A stretch of 64,000 nt of DNA from Heracleum sosnowskyi. Taxonomy: Eukaryota; Streptophyta; Magnoliopsida; Apiales; Apiaceae. The first letter of the stretch is position 1. Every line of letters starts with the position of its first letter. Positions 1-9,762 of this stretch are shown in pieces. Position numbers and translations under genes: made by a program. The notes under the pieces are model-generated. The model worked only from the letters and a program-made list of their open reading frames with translations, was not told the DNA's origin and searched no databases. Location: assembly GCA_030848705.1 (NCBI GenBank), contig CM061244.1:107281111-107345110 (forward strand), in the 5' to 3' direction.

Positions 1-2
1 AG

Positions 3-1217
3 AAAGGAAAATCTGAGAAAGCACTCATCTCTAAAGGCAAAGTCTGGGCAGATACTTCAGACTCTGATGATGGAGAAAATTATGCTCTTATGGCAACTGT
101 CAGAGATGAGACTGAATCATCTGAAAATAAGGTACCTCTAACTACTTATGCTTATGATACTGATAATATATCTGAGTTAAGAGTATATCTGAAAAGCGTA
201 CATGTTAGCTATAGGGATCAGACTTTAGAGAATGAGAGAATTAAAGCTGAGAATCTTAGTCTTAAAGATAGAAACAAGTTTCTTGAAGGAGAACTTGAAA
301 ATATGAAGTAGATTCAAAAAGAAAGAGATGATGCTGTTTATGTAGAACAGGAATTGTTCAAAAGATATAAGCAATTAGAATCTGATCTAGAAAAAGAAAG
401 AAAAATAATCAAGACTTGGACAGACTCTGGGAGAGACACTCATCAAGTGTTTCAGACAGACTCTGTAGGTTTAGGCTATTGTGAAAATGATGAACTTAGG
501 TTTAAAGACAAGGTCAAGGTTAAACCACAACTTAAACCTGTGATATTTGTTCCAGAAGCCAATAAGTTAAAATCTGTTGTAATAAGAGAAGCTGATATGG
601 AATCAGGTGAAGCCTGTGAAAGACAGGAAAATATTAAAACAGAAAAACTTATGGAAAGAGAAGCTGTTAGAAAGCCAGTAAAAACTTGTGAAAAACAGGT
701 TAATGTTGGTTTGATGACAGGAAAACAGTTCAATCATAAGCTCAAAGAGGTAAAATCTACCTTGAAACCAAAAGGATCCAAGAAGAATAGGAATGAAAAG
801 ATAGGCATAAATAAAAGAAATAATCATTTGCCTAATGCTGCTGCTCCAAGAAAAACATGTTATAATTGTGGTAGTTCTAATCATCTTGCTAATTACTGCA
901 CAAAGAATAAGAATATCAATTCTTTACCTTCTACATCAGGAGTAAAGAATGATAATGTTAGGGTTAGACCACAGACTTTATGCACACACTGTGGGAGCAC
1001 TTGGCATTCCATTTATACTTGCAAGAGTTATCATGCTATTTATCACAACTATTATGAGCTAAAACCCAATCTGAAATGGGTTAGAGCAAACTCTGCAAGT
1101 GTAAAGTCTGACAATGTTAGCTTAAACTCCGTTGATAGTAATTCCGCTGCAAAAGCTAACACTGTTAAGAAAGACAGAGGATCCAAGCAAGTCTGGGTCC
1201 TTAAAACTAACACTTAG
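3..1217 (+). pseudogene. gag: Gag C-terminal part of element A, with in-frame stop
   Basis: The frame is open from base 3. Its first residues match the post-zinc-knuckle acidic segment of the F Gag (SEKALISKG, SDDGENYALMA). It then runs through a coiled-coil-like charged stretch to a TAG at 309-311 and resumes in the same frame from 312 to the TAG at 1215-1217. The downstream part has two CCHC-like knuckles (CYNCGSSNHLANYC at about 858-899 and CTHCGSTWHSIYTC at about 980-1021) and ends with a QVWVLK tail. The TAG at 309 would truncate unspliced Gag. It lies within the predicted intron 132-1236, so a spliced transcript would not contain it. The N-terminal Gag lies outside the window. Confidence 0.8.
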
Positions 1218-1236
1218 TGTTTGTTTGTGATTGCAG
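132..1236 (+). other. Predicted gag-pol intron of element A (1105 bp)
   Basis: The 5' site reads AATAAG|GTACCT at 131/132. The 3' site reads TTTGTTTGTGATTGCAG|GGT at 1236/1237 with a T-rich tract. Both ends fall on codon boundaries, so removal joins the gag frame to the pol frame and bypasses the gag stop at 1215-1217. Sister element F has the two flanks directly abutted at 62074/62075 and lacks everything between. GT-AG is the only register, within a 3-base microhomology, that fits splice rules. Splicing itself is inferred, not observed. Confidence 0.75.
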
Positions 1237-4200
1237 GGTATAAAAGAGAGCACACTTATCTTGGACAGTGGATGCTCAGGACATATGACTGGAAATAAAG
1301 CCCTGCTATCAGACTTTAAGGAGAAGGCTGGCCCAAAGGTTTCCTATGGAGATGGCAACATAGGACACACTCTGGGATATGGCAATATTAATCTTGGAAG
1401 TGTCATCATCACTAATGTAGCTCTAGTCTCAGGACTCAAGCATAATCTGCTATCTGTGAGTCAAATCTGTGACAGAGGAAACCATGTAGATTTTCATACT
1501 GAATACTGTGAAGTTATCAGTAAATCTACTGGAAAAGTTGTTCTAGTTGGACACAGGCGCAACAACATTTATGAAGCAAGTTTGGTAACAAACTCTGATG
1601 GAAAAATAGTGTGTCTGACTGCCAGAATGTCAAATGAAGAGAGTTGGATTTGGCATAAAAAGCTCTCTCATCTCAATTTGAACAACATCAATGAGCTAAT
1701 AAGAAAGGATCTTGTAAGGGGACTTCCAAAATCAATACTCAGTCTAGATGGCCTATGTGATTCTTGTCAAAAGGCTAAACAAAGGAAGTCATCTTTCAAG
1801 AGCAAATCTGAATCTTCAGTAGTGGAACCTTATCATCTTCTACATGTTGATCTCTTTGGACCAGTGAATGTGATGTCTATGGGCAGAAAGAAATATGCTC
1901 TAGTAATTGTTGATGAATATACTAGATATACATGGGTATATTTCTTATCAAAGAAGGATGAAACTGCTCAAACTCTGATGGATCATGTAAATCTACTGGA
2001 CAAAGGATCACAGCACAAAGTCAAAATTATAAGGAGTGATAATGGAACTGAATTCAGAAACTCAATCATGGAAGCTTTCTGCAAGGAAAGAGGAGTGAAA
2101 CAAGAATTTTCTGCACCTGGAACTCCACAGCAAAATGGTGTAGTTGAAAGAAAGAACATAACCTTAATTGAAGCAGTCAGAACTATGCTTGAAGAAGCAA
2201 AACTACCAACGTATTTCTGGGCAGAAGCTGTTCAAACTGCTTGTTTTACTCAAAATGCAACATTGATCAACAAGCATGGTAAAACACCATATGAGATGGT
2301 GAAAAATAAGAAGCCAAATTTGAAATATTTTCATATATTTGGATGCAAATGCTTTGTGTTGAAGACTCATCCTGAACAGTTGACTAAGTTCGAGTTAAAA
2401 GCTGATGAAGGAATCTTTGTTGGTTATCCATTGTCAACAAAAGCATTCAGAGTCTACAATCTGAGAACTAAAGTGATCATGGAATCCATACATGTGTCAT
2501 TTGATGACAAGAAAATAACTGGACTTGATGACTTAGATGGATATGATCAACTGCGTTTTGAAAATGAAGGATTATGCTCTGATGATGTAAACTCTGATGA
2601 AGCAGTACCGACAAACTCTGATGAAGCGGTTCTGACAAACTCTGACGAAGCATACTCTGAACCTCTACTGGTAAATACTGGAGAAACTGAAAATTCTCGA
2701 GTTGAACAAAATAGAGAACCAGTTGAGGGGGAGCGTGAAGAAGCTCAACAAGACACAGCAAATGAGTCAGTTGAGGAAGCTGATTCAAACTCTGACAGTT
2801 CAAACTCTGAGCCATCCAATTCAGGGGGAGCCTCAGATGCTACAGAAAGTCAACATATGAATCAGGAGAGCATGGATCAAGGGGGAGGATCCAATAATGA
2901 AGCAAGAAACCACTTACCAACAGCAAGAAAGTGGACACAGGCACACACACCTGATCTCATAATTGGAGATCCTGATGCTAGTGTAAGAACTAGAAGTGCA
3001 ACAAATAATGAGTGTCTGTATCATGCTTTCTTGTCTCAAACAGAACCAAAGAAAGTGGAGGAAGCTCTTCAAGATGCTAATTGGATTACAGCAATGCAAG
3101 AAGAGTTAAATGAATTTGAAAGAAATGAAGTCTGGACACTTGTACCTAGACCAAAGAATAGAACAATTGTAGGTACAAAGTGGGTTTTCAGAAACAAGAC
3201 TGACAGTGAAGGTGTGATTACAAGAAACAAGGCTAGACTTGTGGCTAAAGGTTATTCACAACAGGAAGGAATTGACTATGATGAAACCTTTGCTCCAGTT
3301 GCAAGATTGGAGGCCATAAGAATCTTTCTGGCCTATGCTGCACACAAGAAGTTTAAAGTCTTTCAGATGGATGTAAAAAGTGCTTTTCTCAATGGGAAGC
3401 TTGAAGAAGAAGTGTTTGTTGAACAACCACCAGGATTTGTAGATCCCAAGCATCCAGATTATGTCTACAGGCTTGACAAGGCATTATATGGACTAAAGCA
3501 AGCACCAAGAGCATGGTATGAAACTCTTGCTCAATTTCTTTTAGAAAGTGGGTTCACAAGAGGTACAATTGATAAAACTTTGTTTTATTTTAATTCTAGT
3601 GATGATTTGCTTTCAGTTCAAATTTATGTAGATGATATTATCTTTGGATCTACTAATGACAAACTTTGTAAGAAGTTTGCAAAGCTTATGCAATCCATGT
3701 ACCAAATGAGTATGATGGGAGAGCTTAGTTACTTTCTAGGCTTACAGGTCAAGCAAACAGATGATGGTATTTTTATCAATCAAGCAAAATATACCAGAAA
3801 TCTTCTCAAGAAATTTGGTATGCTTGATAGTTCATCTGCTTCAACTCCCATGGCTACAACAACAAAGCTAGACAAAGACACAGGAGCCTCAGTAGATATG
3901 ACAAACTACAGAGGAATGATAGGGTCTTTACTGTATCTTACTGCAAGTAGACCTGATATCATGTATGCAACATGTCTTTGTGCAAGATTTCAAGCAGATC
4001 CCAGAGAGCCTCATCTAACAGCTGTAAAAAGGATCTTCAAATATCTCAAAGGAACCATAACCTTGGGTTTGTGGTATCCTAGAGAATCAGAGTTTAAGCT
4101 AATTGGTTACTCTGATGCAGATTTTGCAGGCTGTAAGATAGACAGAAAAAGTACAAGTGGAAGCTGTCAATTTTTAGGTGACAGATTGGTTTCTTGGTAT

Positions 4201-4569
4201 AGCAAGAAACAGAAATCAATTTCTACATCCACAGCAGAAGCAGAGTATATAGCAGCTGGTAGCTGTTGTGCACAGATTCTATGGATGAAGAATCAGTTGC
4301 TGGATTATGGTTTGAGGTACTCTAAAATACCTATTTTCTGTGATAACCAGAGTGCTATTTCTATGACAGGAAATCCAGTACAGCACTCCATGACCAAGCA
4401 CATCAGCATAAGGTATCATTTTATCCGAGAACATGTGGAAGAAGGGAACATTGAGCTCCATTTTGTGTCTACAGACCAACAACTTGCAGATATCTTCACC
4501 AAACCTTTGAGTGAAGCTACTTTTACAAGATTGGTAAATGAACTTGGAATGATCTCTGGTTCTGACTAG
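1237..4569 (+). CDS. pol: Pol polyprotein of element A (protease, integrase, RT, RNase H)
   Basis: About 1110 residues, uninterrupted. Protease: LDSGCSGHMTG near 1258, with the catalytic Asp of the D-S-G triad. Integrase: HHCC zinc finger (WHKKLSHLN near 1648 and CDSCQKAK near 1759), then the catalytic triad in HVDLFGPV, RSDNGTEF (about 2032) and QQNGVVERK (about 2130). RT: QMDVKSAFLNG (about 3364) and the catalytic YVDDIIFG (about 3625). RNase H: YSDADFAGC, TAEAEYIAAG and CDNQSAI up to the end. The integrase-RT linker (2570-2930) is acidic, low complexity and rich in the family motif AACTCTGA. There is no natural ATG at the start; the first in-frame codons are 3' of the predicted splice acceptor, so expression probably needs splicing or another recoding step. 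Integrity suggests a fairly recent copy. Confidence 0.93.
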   Translation, partial: GIKESTLILDSGCSGHMTGNKALLSDFKEKAGPKVSYGDGNIGHTLGYGNINLGSVIITNVALVSGLKHNLLSVSQICDRGNHVDFHTEYCEVISKSTGKVVLVGHRRNNIYEASLVTNSDGKIVCLTARMSNEESWIWHKKLSHLNLNNINELIRKDLVRGLPKSILSLDGLCDSCQKAKQRKSSFKSKSESSVVEPYHLLHVDLFGPVNVMSMGRKKYALVIVDEYTRYTWVYFLSKKDETAQTLMDHVNLLDKGSQHKVKIIRSDNGTEFRNSIMEAFCKERGVKQEFSAPGTPQQNGVVERKNITLIEAVRTMLEEAKLPTYFWAEAVQTACFTQNATLINKHGKTPYEMVKNKKPNLKYFHIFGCKCFVLKTHPEQLTKFELKADEGIFVGYPLSTKAFRVYNLRTKVIMESIHVSFDDKKITGLDDLDGYDQLRFENEGLCSDDVNSDEAVPTNSDEAVLTNSDEAYSEPLLVNTGETENSRVEQNREPVEGEREEAQQDTANESVEEADSNSDSSNSEPSNSGGASDATESQHMNQESMDQGGGSNNEARNHLPTARKWTQAHTPDLIIGDPDASVRTRSATNNECLYHAFLSQTEPKKVEEALQDANWITAMQEELNEFERNEVWTLVPRPKNRTIVGTKWVFRNKTDSEGVITRNKARLVAKGYSQQEGIDYDETFAPVARLEAIRIFLAYAAHKKFKVFQMDVKSAFLNGKLEEEVFVEQPPGFVDPKHPDYVYRLDKALYGLKQAPRAWYETLAQFLLESGFTRGTIDKTLFYFNSSDDLLSVQIYVDDIIFGSTNDKLCKKFAKLMQSMYQMSMMGELSYFLGLQVKQTDDGIFINQAKYTRNLLKKFGMLDSSSASTPMATTTKLDKDTGASVDMTNYRGMIGSLLYLTASRPDIMYATCLCARFQADPREPHLTAVKRIFKYLKGTITLGLWYPRESEFKLIGYSDADFAGCKIDRKSTSGSCQFLGDRLVSWYSKKQKSISTSTAEAEYIAAGSCCAQILWMKNQLLDYGLRYSKIPIFCDNQSAISMTGNPVQHSMTKHISIRYHFIREHVEEGNIELHFVSTDQQLADIFTKPLSEATFTRLVNELGMISGSD

Positions 4570-5963
4570 AGATACGGGTTAGACTCAAAAACTATACATG
4601 TTTAATTTTTATGCTCATGATTCCTTGCATGTATTAACTGTTATTTGTACCAGCATGTTATACTCTGATAAGTAAACTCTGTTAGTCATACTCTGACAGT
4701 CATACTCTGATAGTTACAGTCTAATGCTATACTCTGATTGTAATTTTGTCTGAAACACATGGACCGATGATGAAAAATGTATGAAGCATGATTTTCAGTA
4801 AGTAATCATGAATCCTTCTAAGTATTATAAACTCTGATTACAAAATGTGCAGAAATTTTACACAGCATGATACTGTCTCTATATTTATAGCATCTCTTAG
4901 TTTATTGATCCTATACACTGAGATTGTATTAGCTGTTTGCATTTTCTCTCATAAATTAATTGTATTAACTGATGAAAAGTCTAAACTCTGATTATTAATT
5001 GCAAAAAATTCACCCTCAAATCAAAAGATGCTAAATAGAGCACAAATTCCTTTGAGATCATGTTGTGCCTAGGAAGATCCAGGAACTTATTGTATGAAAT
5101 AAGGGCTAAAATCTTTGATTTTTGGTGACTAGTGCCAACCACTGATTACTGGAAAAATATAATAAAAAAAAAATAATAATAAAAAAATTTTTTTTTTTTT
5201 TTTTTAAAGGGGGTGAAAAATAAAAGATATATCCAAATGAAAGGATATCAGTATACAGAGTTTAGACATAAGAATCAGATTTTATTTTATACATGAGAGT
5301 TTAGGCAACCAGTTATTACTGCTTTAGTTTATGGATTTTATGCACTTTGAGATGGTCTAAATATTTATATTCAGTAAACTCTGCTAATTCACACACAAAT
5401 ACACACACCTGTACGGTTTGTGAAAAGAGTTTATGTATAAAGGAGGAGAATTGATAAACACTGATGATTTGTGTACTCTACGCCGAGGTAATTTAATTTT
5501 AATCTCTGATGGTTAAAATAAATTGTGTTGGTTTCAGACATATTATAATTTTGAGAAAAAGACATTTGTTTTGAAAATTTAAAAAGAGTATGATTGGACA
5601 GTTGTTCAAGGATGTTTTTGAACAGAGGAGAGAGGTTTATACCTAGAAACGTGTAACAGGCGGTAATTATTGCTGTTTTTACTGCGCATGCGCATTGAAA
5701 ATTGTCACTTATTTGCTGTCAGTAACTGCATGTGTGACACGTGTCCCACTCACATAATTACAGGAGTAAGACAGTTGTGTATTAATGATTAAAAACTGTT
5801 CAGTTTTTTTTTTTGAATCTCATATTAATACAATACACACACAAACGTCTAATCTTTTACTCACTTCTCATTTTCACACATACTTTTCACTCACACAATT
5901 CTACAAACACTTTTTTGCATAATCTTTCTCATACACTTTCTTGTTTTTAATCTCTGATTTCTA
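4570..5963 (+). promoter_or_regulatory. pol-ORF3 spacer of element A with family motif array
   Basis: There is no ORF in this 1.4 kb. It holds a cluster of ACTCTGA motifs at about 4661-4738, with further copies near 4829, 4982 and 5377. A poly-A/poly-T stretch lies at 5160-5206, next to an internal polypurine-like AAAGGGGGTGAAAAA. TATAAAGG lies near 5436. A 12-bp palindrome TGCGCATGCGCA spans 5683-5694. The last 140 bp are CT/CA-rich, like a plant 5' leader. An internal promoter for ORF3 is an inference; read-through from pol is unlikely across this distance. Confidence 0.55.
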
Positions 5964-8900
5964 ATGGCAACCTCCATGTTTACCTCTGTTGGATTAGACT
6001 TTGTCCCAAATAACTATGCAGCACCTCTTAGCAATGAGAACACACCGGAGGCGTTTCATTTACTGCAAAATTTCCTTGCTCAATCGGAAATTGGGCGTGC
6101 TTTAGTGGAGCCTGCAAAGCTTTACGGATCTCAGATCAAAGCTTTCTGGGAAACTGGTGTATATGATAACGGTGGTGATTCTGGAACTCCATCGATTGTT
6201 TTTGAGTTTCAAGAGACAGAGTATGTCCTTACTCCAGGAACTGTACGTGAAGCAATGGGTTTTGCAGAATCTGATGCGTACACCATTGCTGTTGGTGATA
6301 CTGACCTTCAAAGAATGATGCAAGCCGTTGGATACTCTGGATCCTTAGTCAAGATAGGCCAGTTGAAGCGACCGCTCTTACGAAAGGAATGGAGTTTCTT
6401 TTTCGATTGCATAACCAGAGCGTTCGGGAAGAAATGTACCAATTGGGATGCGATTCCAATTGATAGTCTACAAATCGGGTATTCACTTCTTTTTGGTAGT
6501 AATTATGATTTTGCTAGACTTGTCTTGATGAATATAGGAGAGAAAATGACAGAGAATAGGAATGTAGTCTACTTTTCTAGGTTTTGTCAGATTTTATTCT
6601 CTGCTTGTGTTAATAATGTTGAGATTAATGAGGAGGACGTAATTCCCTCATTCAAATTGCATAAAAGGGTATTCTCTGACCTTACAAATAAGGATTTGAA
6701 GAAAGTGCATGTTGGTGAGTTGTTGTTACCTGAGAGGGTTCATCGGTTTTTAAACCCTCAACTTCAACCACAACAGCAACCGCAACAGATAAACAATGAT
6801 ACTCAAGTCGCTCCAAGACAAAAGACTGGAGGTAGGATTAAGCACAGAGCTTTCAAGGCTGCTACAACTTTTAATACTGATGATGTTGAGGGGTCAACCT
6901 CTGTTAAAACTTCAAGGAAGAAAAGAAAAGTTAGAGCAAACAGACCACAGTCTGATGCTGCTGTTGAAGATAGTGAAACTGATGAAGAAACTCTTCATCA
7001 GAGGAAAAGGAGATTAGTAGCAGCACATCTATTTGGTGTTGATAATATTTCTTCCCAAGCTGTAGAAAATCTTGAAGTTCAGATTCAAGAGGATGAAGCT
7101 GTCTTTGAGGACAGAGTTTCTATGGAGAATGTACCTTCTGAAGTACAAGAGGAGATTTTTGATACTACTGTGCCTACTAAGGACAGAGTAAATACTGCCA
7201 CAGAAGCTCCTACATCAAATACTGATGATGTAGTTGAGGAAGCTGCTGATCACTCTGATAGCAGGATTTTTGAGCCTCAAGGATTTGATATGGAAGCTGA
7301 AGCAAACACCTCTTTAAACTCTGAACATTTTACAGAGGGTTTGGAAGCTGATCTGGATACTGTGAGAATTGAAGAATCTATGGCTTCTCACACAGAAATA
7401 CTTACTTTTGAAGTTGAGAAAGGTGAGGAAGTCAATCAGACTTTAGCTGCTAATGCTCCAGAAGCTGTTACTACAGAACCTGCAAATCCTGATGTTGTTG
7501 AAGCAGAGTTTGTTGCAAACTCTGAGGATGCTTTTGTTCTTGAAGCTCTACAACAATCTGTTGTTGAGATTGTTCAAGGAGAAGCAGAGTATAGTAATAA
7601 TGCACACTCTGATGATCCTGCAAAAGTGGCAGAGAATGTTCTTACAGAGAATGAAGCAGAGGATGACGATGCTGAAGCTAGTCCTACTCATTCCAATCCT
7701 GACATTCAAGTAGAGTTATCTGATATTCAAGCTAACTCTGATGAAGCAAGAGAAGTCAATCGTGCTACTGCAGAACATTTTCAGAATATGTACTTCTCAA
7801 ATTGGTCAAGCAAGGATACTATCTTTTCCAATGAACGAGCTGCTGATTTTGTCACGAAGTCTTCCAAAGAGATTACAAATCCAGAACTTCTCAGTCATCT
7901 CAAAGCAACTATTGTACAAATCAAATCATTGAACAATCGTTTTGATGATTCTGACAAGGTGATTACTGGATTAAGGAATGATATAGCTCAAAGAGAGCTT
8001 ACACAGCAAAATGACAAATCTCTATACATCTCCTTGTGTAAAGATCAGAAGATTTTTGATTCCAGGTTGTCCAAAGTTGAAGAAAATCAAGTAAAAATGT
8101 CAACTCAGTTGGATGAAATTGCAAATTCCATTAAATTACTCACATCAGTTTTGCTGTCTGATGATGTCAAAAAGGGGGAGAGAGTATCTAAGGACAAATG
8201 CAAGAGCTCTCAAACTCTGACTCAGAAGGATGATACTGCTGATGGTGGTGCAAGAGACAAATATCATCCAAGATCAAACAATGTTCAAAGGCAAGGGAGG
8301 AGGTCAAACTCTGATGCTCAGACAAATGCTGATGGAAAAAGAATAAACACTGGAGGGCAGTCTTCTTCAAGGGTTAGAAGTTTACTTCTTTCCTCTAAAT
8401 CTCCAGTTACTGATGAAGAAGTTGCTACACAGTTATTCTTAGCAGAACATGGTAAAGATGTTACTATTGAAGATATCCAGGCAGAAGAGCAATTGCTTGC
8501 TGAAAAACACAGGAAAGATGTTGAAGCTGGAATTTACAAGAAGAAGGAAATCAAGGCTCCAAGGAGAAAAGAAAAAGTAATTGTTATTAAAGAGAATGTA
8601 AACTCTGATCAGAGTTTACAGTACTCAAGGAGGCCTATTTGTTCAAATGCTGATAAAGGTAAAGGCGTGATGATTGAAGAGCCTAACCTGAAAAAGAAGA
8701 ATTATTCAACCTCTGACATTGCTCAAGTTGAAACAAGATTAGCTAAATCAACCTCTGACACTGCTCAAGTTGATGTTATTACCAAAGTTTTGACAACCTC
8801 TGACGTTGCTCAAGTTGTACAGAAATCTACACTACTTCCAGGATTCAGCAAACCAAAAATTCTTGAAGACTTAAAGCTTGAAGCTGTGAATTTCTCAGAA

Positions 8901-9599
8901 ACCAGAACAGTATTGGGAAAAGAAGCCTTTGATAAATCTGGACTGGGTTCACAGAGAGAGAGAAGAACAAATAACAGATCTCAAGATAACATTTCACTGG
9001 CAGAGTCTGGTATTGGGATTACACAAGAAAATCTTGATAAGTTAGAGTCTGTACAGTTGATTTTTCACAGAGTATTGAAGAAGCAATTTCTGTTATACTT
9101 CATGAATGATGGAAGAGTTTATAAGGTTGGAGAATCTGATGTCAATCTCAAATCATGGGAAGAACTTGAATATGTACTTTATCTTTTGAAAGTCAAGAAC
9201 AGACACACTCATGATGTTGCTCAAGTGTTGAGAGAGAAGATGCTGAGATCTAAAGCTATGCTTGGAGGAGGAGTGTCAAGTGTTTATATTCCAAAGTATA
9301 GGAATCATGCTGGAAAAATAGTGGAAATGAAAAGAAACAGTGCAAGACTAAGGACTGATCTGGGAGTTAAAGTCTTAGAATTCAATCTAGAATCTGATAA
9401 ACCATATTTTATTAGGCTAGGGAATGAGATGAGGAAAAATTCCATCTATTCTTTGAGAGCTGCAATTTATCAGACTGGAGAATCTGATCCAGAGTTGAGA
9501 GAGTTGAAGAAAATTATGGTTGAAGAGCTGGAAAGGGCTGAAAGAAGACTTCTCATAGATTATCTCAGAACTGTTCCTGATATTCAAGAAGTCAAGTAA
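5964..9599 (+). CDS. Post-pol ORF3 (env-like position) of element A, function unknown
   Basis: 1211 residues, intact. The N-terminal domain (about 25-260) shares a pattern with ORF3 of D and C: KEWSFFFDC...F, then WDAI, then YFSRFCQILF. This resembles the plant transposon-protein domain often annotated in such ORFs. After that come a basic stretch (KTSRKKRKVRANR, possible nuclear signal), a long acidic Glu/Asp/Ala region (about 330-620), a coiled-coil-prone segment (about 630-740) and a repeat of SD-AQV units (about 915-955). A conserved C-terminal domain (about 1035-1205) contains MNDGRVYKVGE and KPYFIRLGNEMRKNS. No convincing signal peptide or membrane anchor is seen, so a true envelope role is doubtful. 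The first ATG after the CT-rich leader is taken as start. Confidence 0.85.
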   Translation: MATSMFTSVGLDFVPNNYAAPLSNENTPEAFHLLQNFLAQSEIGRALVEPAKLYGSQIKAFWETGVYDNGGDSGTPSIVFEFQETEYVLTPGTVREAMGFAESDAYTIAVGDTDLQRMMQAVGYSGSLVKIGQLKRPLLRKEWSFFFDCITRAFGKKCTNWDAIPIDSLQIGYSLLFGSNYDFARLVLMNIGEKMTENRNVVYFSRFCQILFSACVNNVEINEEDVIPSFKLHKRVFSDLTNKDLKKVHVGELLLPERVHRFLNPQLQPQQQPQQINNDTQVAPRQKTGGRIKHRAFKAATTFNTDDVEGSTSVKTSRKKRKVRANRPQSDAAVEDSETDEETLHQRKRRLVAAHLFGVDNISSQAVENLEVQIQEDEAVFEDRVSMENVPSEVQEEIFDTTVPTKDRVNTATEAPTSNTDDVVEEAADHSDSRIFEPQGFDMEAEANTSLNSEHFTEGLEADLDTVRIEESMASHTEILTFEVEKGEEVNQTLAANAPEAVTTEPANPDVVEAEFVANSEDAFVLEALQQSVVEIVQGEAEYSNNAHSDDPAKVAENVLTENEAEDDDAEASPTHSNPDIQVELSDIQANSDEAREVNRATAEHFQNMYFSNWSSKDTIFSNERAADFVTKSSKEITNPELLSHLKATIVQIKSLNNRFDDSDKVITGLRNDIAQRELTQQNDKSLYISLCKDQKIFDSRLSKVEENQVKMSTQLDEIANSIKLLTSVLLSDDVKKGERVSKDKCKSSQTLTQKDDTADGGARDKYHPRSNNVQRQGRRSNSDAQTNADGKRINTGGQSSSRVRSLLLSSKSPVTDEEVATQLFLAEHGKDVTIEDIQAEEQLLAEKHRKDVEAGIYKKKEIKAPRRKEKVIVIKENVNSDQSLQYSRRPICSNADKGKGVMIEEPNLKKKNYSTSDIAQVETRLAKSTSDTAQVDVITKVLTTSDVAQVVQKSTLLPGFSKPKILEDLKLEAVNFSETRTVLGKEAFDKSGLGSQRERRTNNRSQDNISLAESGIGITQENLDKLESVQLIFHRVLKKQFLLYFMNDGRVYKVGESDVNLKSWEELEYVLYLLKVKNRHTHDVAQVLREKMLRSKAMLGGGVSSVYIPKYRNHAGKIVEMKRNSARLRTDLGVKVLEFNLESDKPYFIRLGNEMRKNSIYSLRAAIYQTGESDPELRELKKIMVEELERAERRLLIDYLRTVPDIQEVK
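8598..8619. repeat. Perfect 22-bp palindrome made of the family motif
   Basis: Two copies of GTAAACTCTGA face each other with no spacer, inside the ORF3 reading frame. Confidence 0.9.
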
Positions 9600-9749
9600 A
9601 GGCTGACTGTAAGTTTTTGTTGTTTTCTGTTCTAAGTTAAATTTAAACTCTGTTTTAAAGTTAAACTCTGACATATTCTAAACACTGCATTTGTTATATG
9701 TTTTGACATCATCAATTATCTGTTTAACTTGTACATTTTTGTATGAACA

Positions 9750-9762
9750 AGTTGGGGGAGAT
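9750..9762 (+). other. Polypurine tract of element A
   Basis: AGTTGGGGGAGAT lies directly before the LTR; the equivalent site in B, C and D has the same GGGGGAGAT core. Confidence 0.85.

Noticed and set aside
309..311. TAG in A gag as a programmed read-through stop between two gag parts
   Set aside because: C has no stop at the corresponding place, and the codon lies inside the predicted intron; a simple point mutation is more likely.
5964..9599. ORF3 as a true envelope glycoprotein
   Set aside because: No clear signal peptide, transmembrane segment or fusion-peptide-like region is visible in A or D; it is acidic, coiled-coil rich and has basic stretches.
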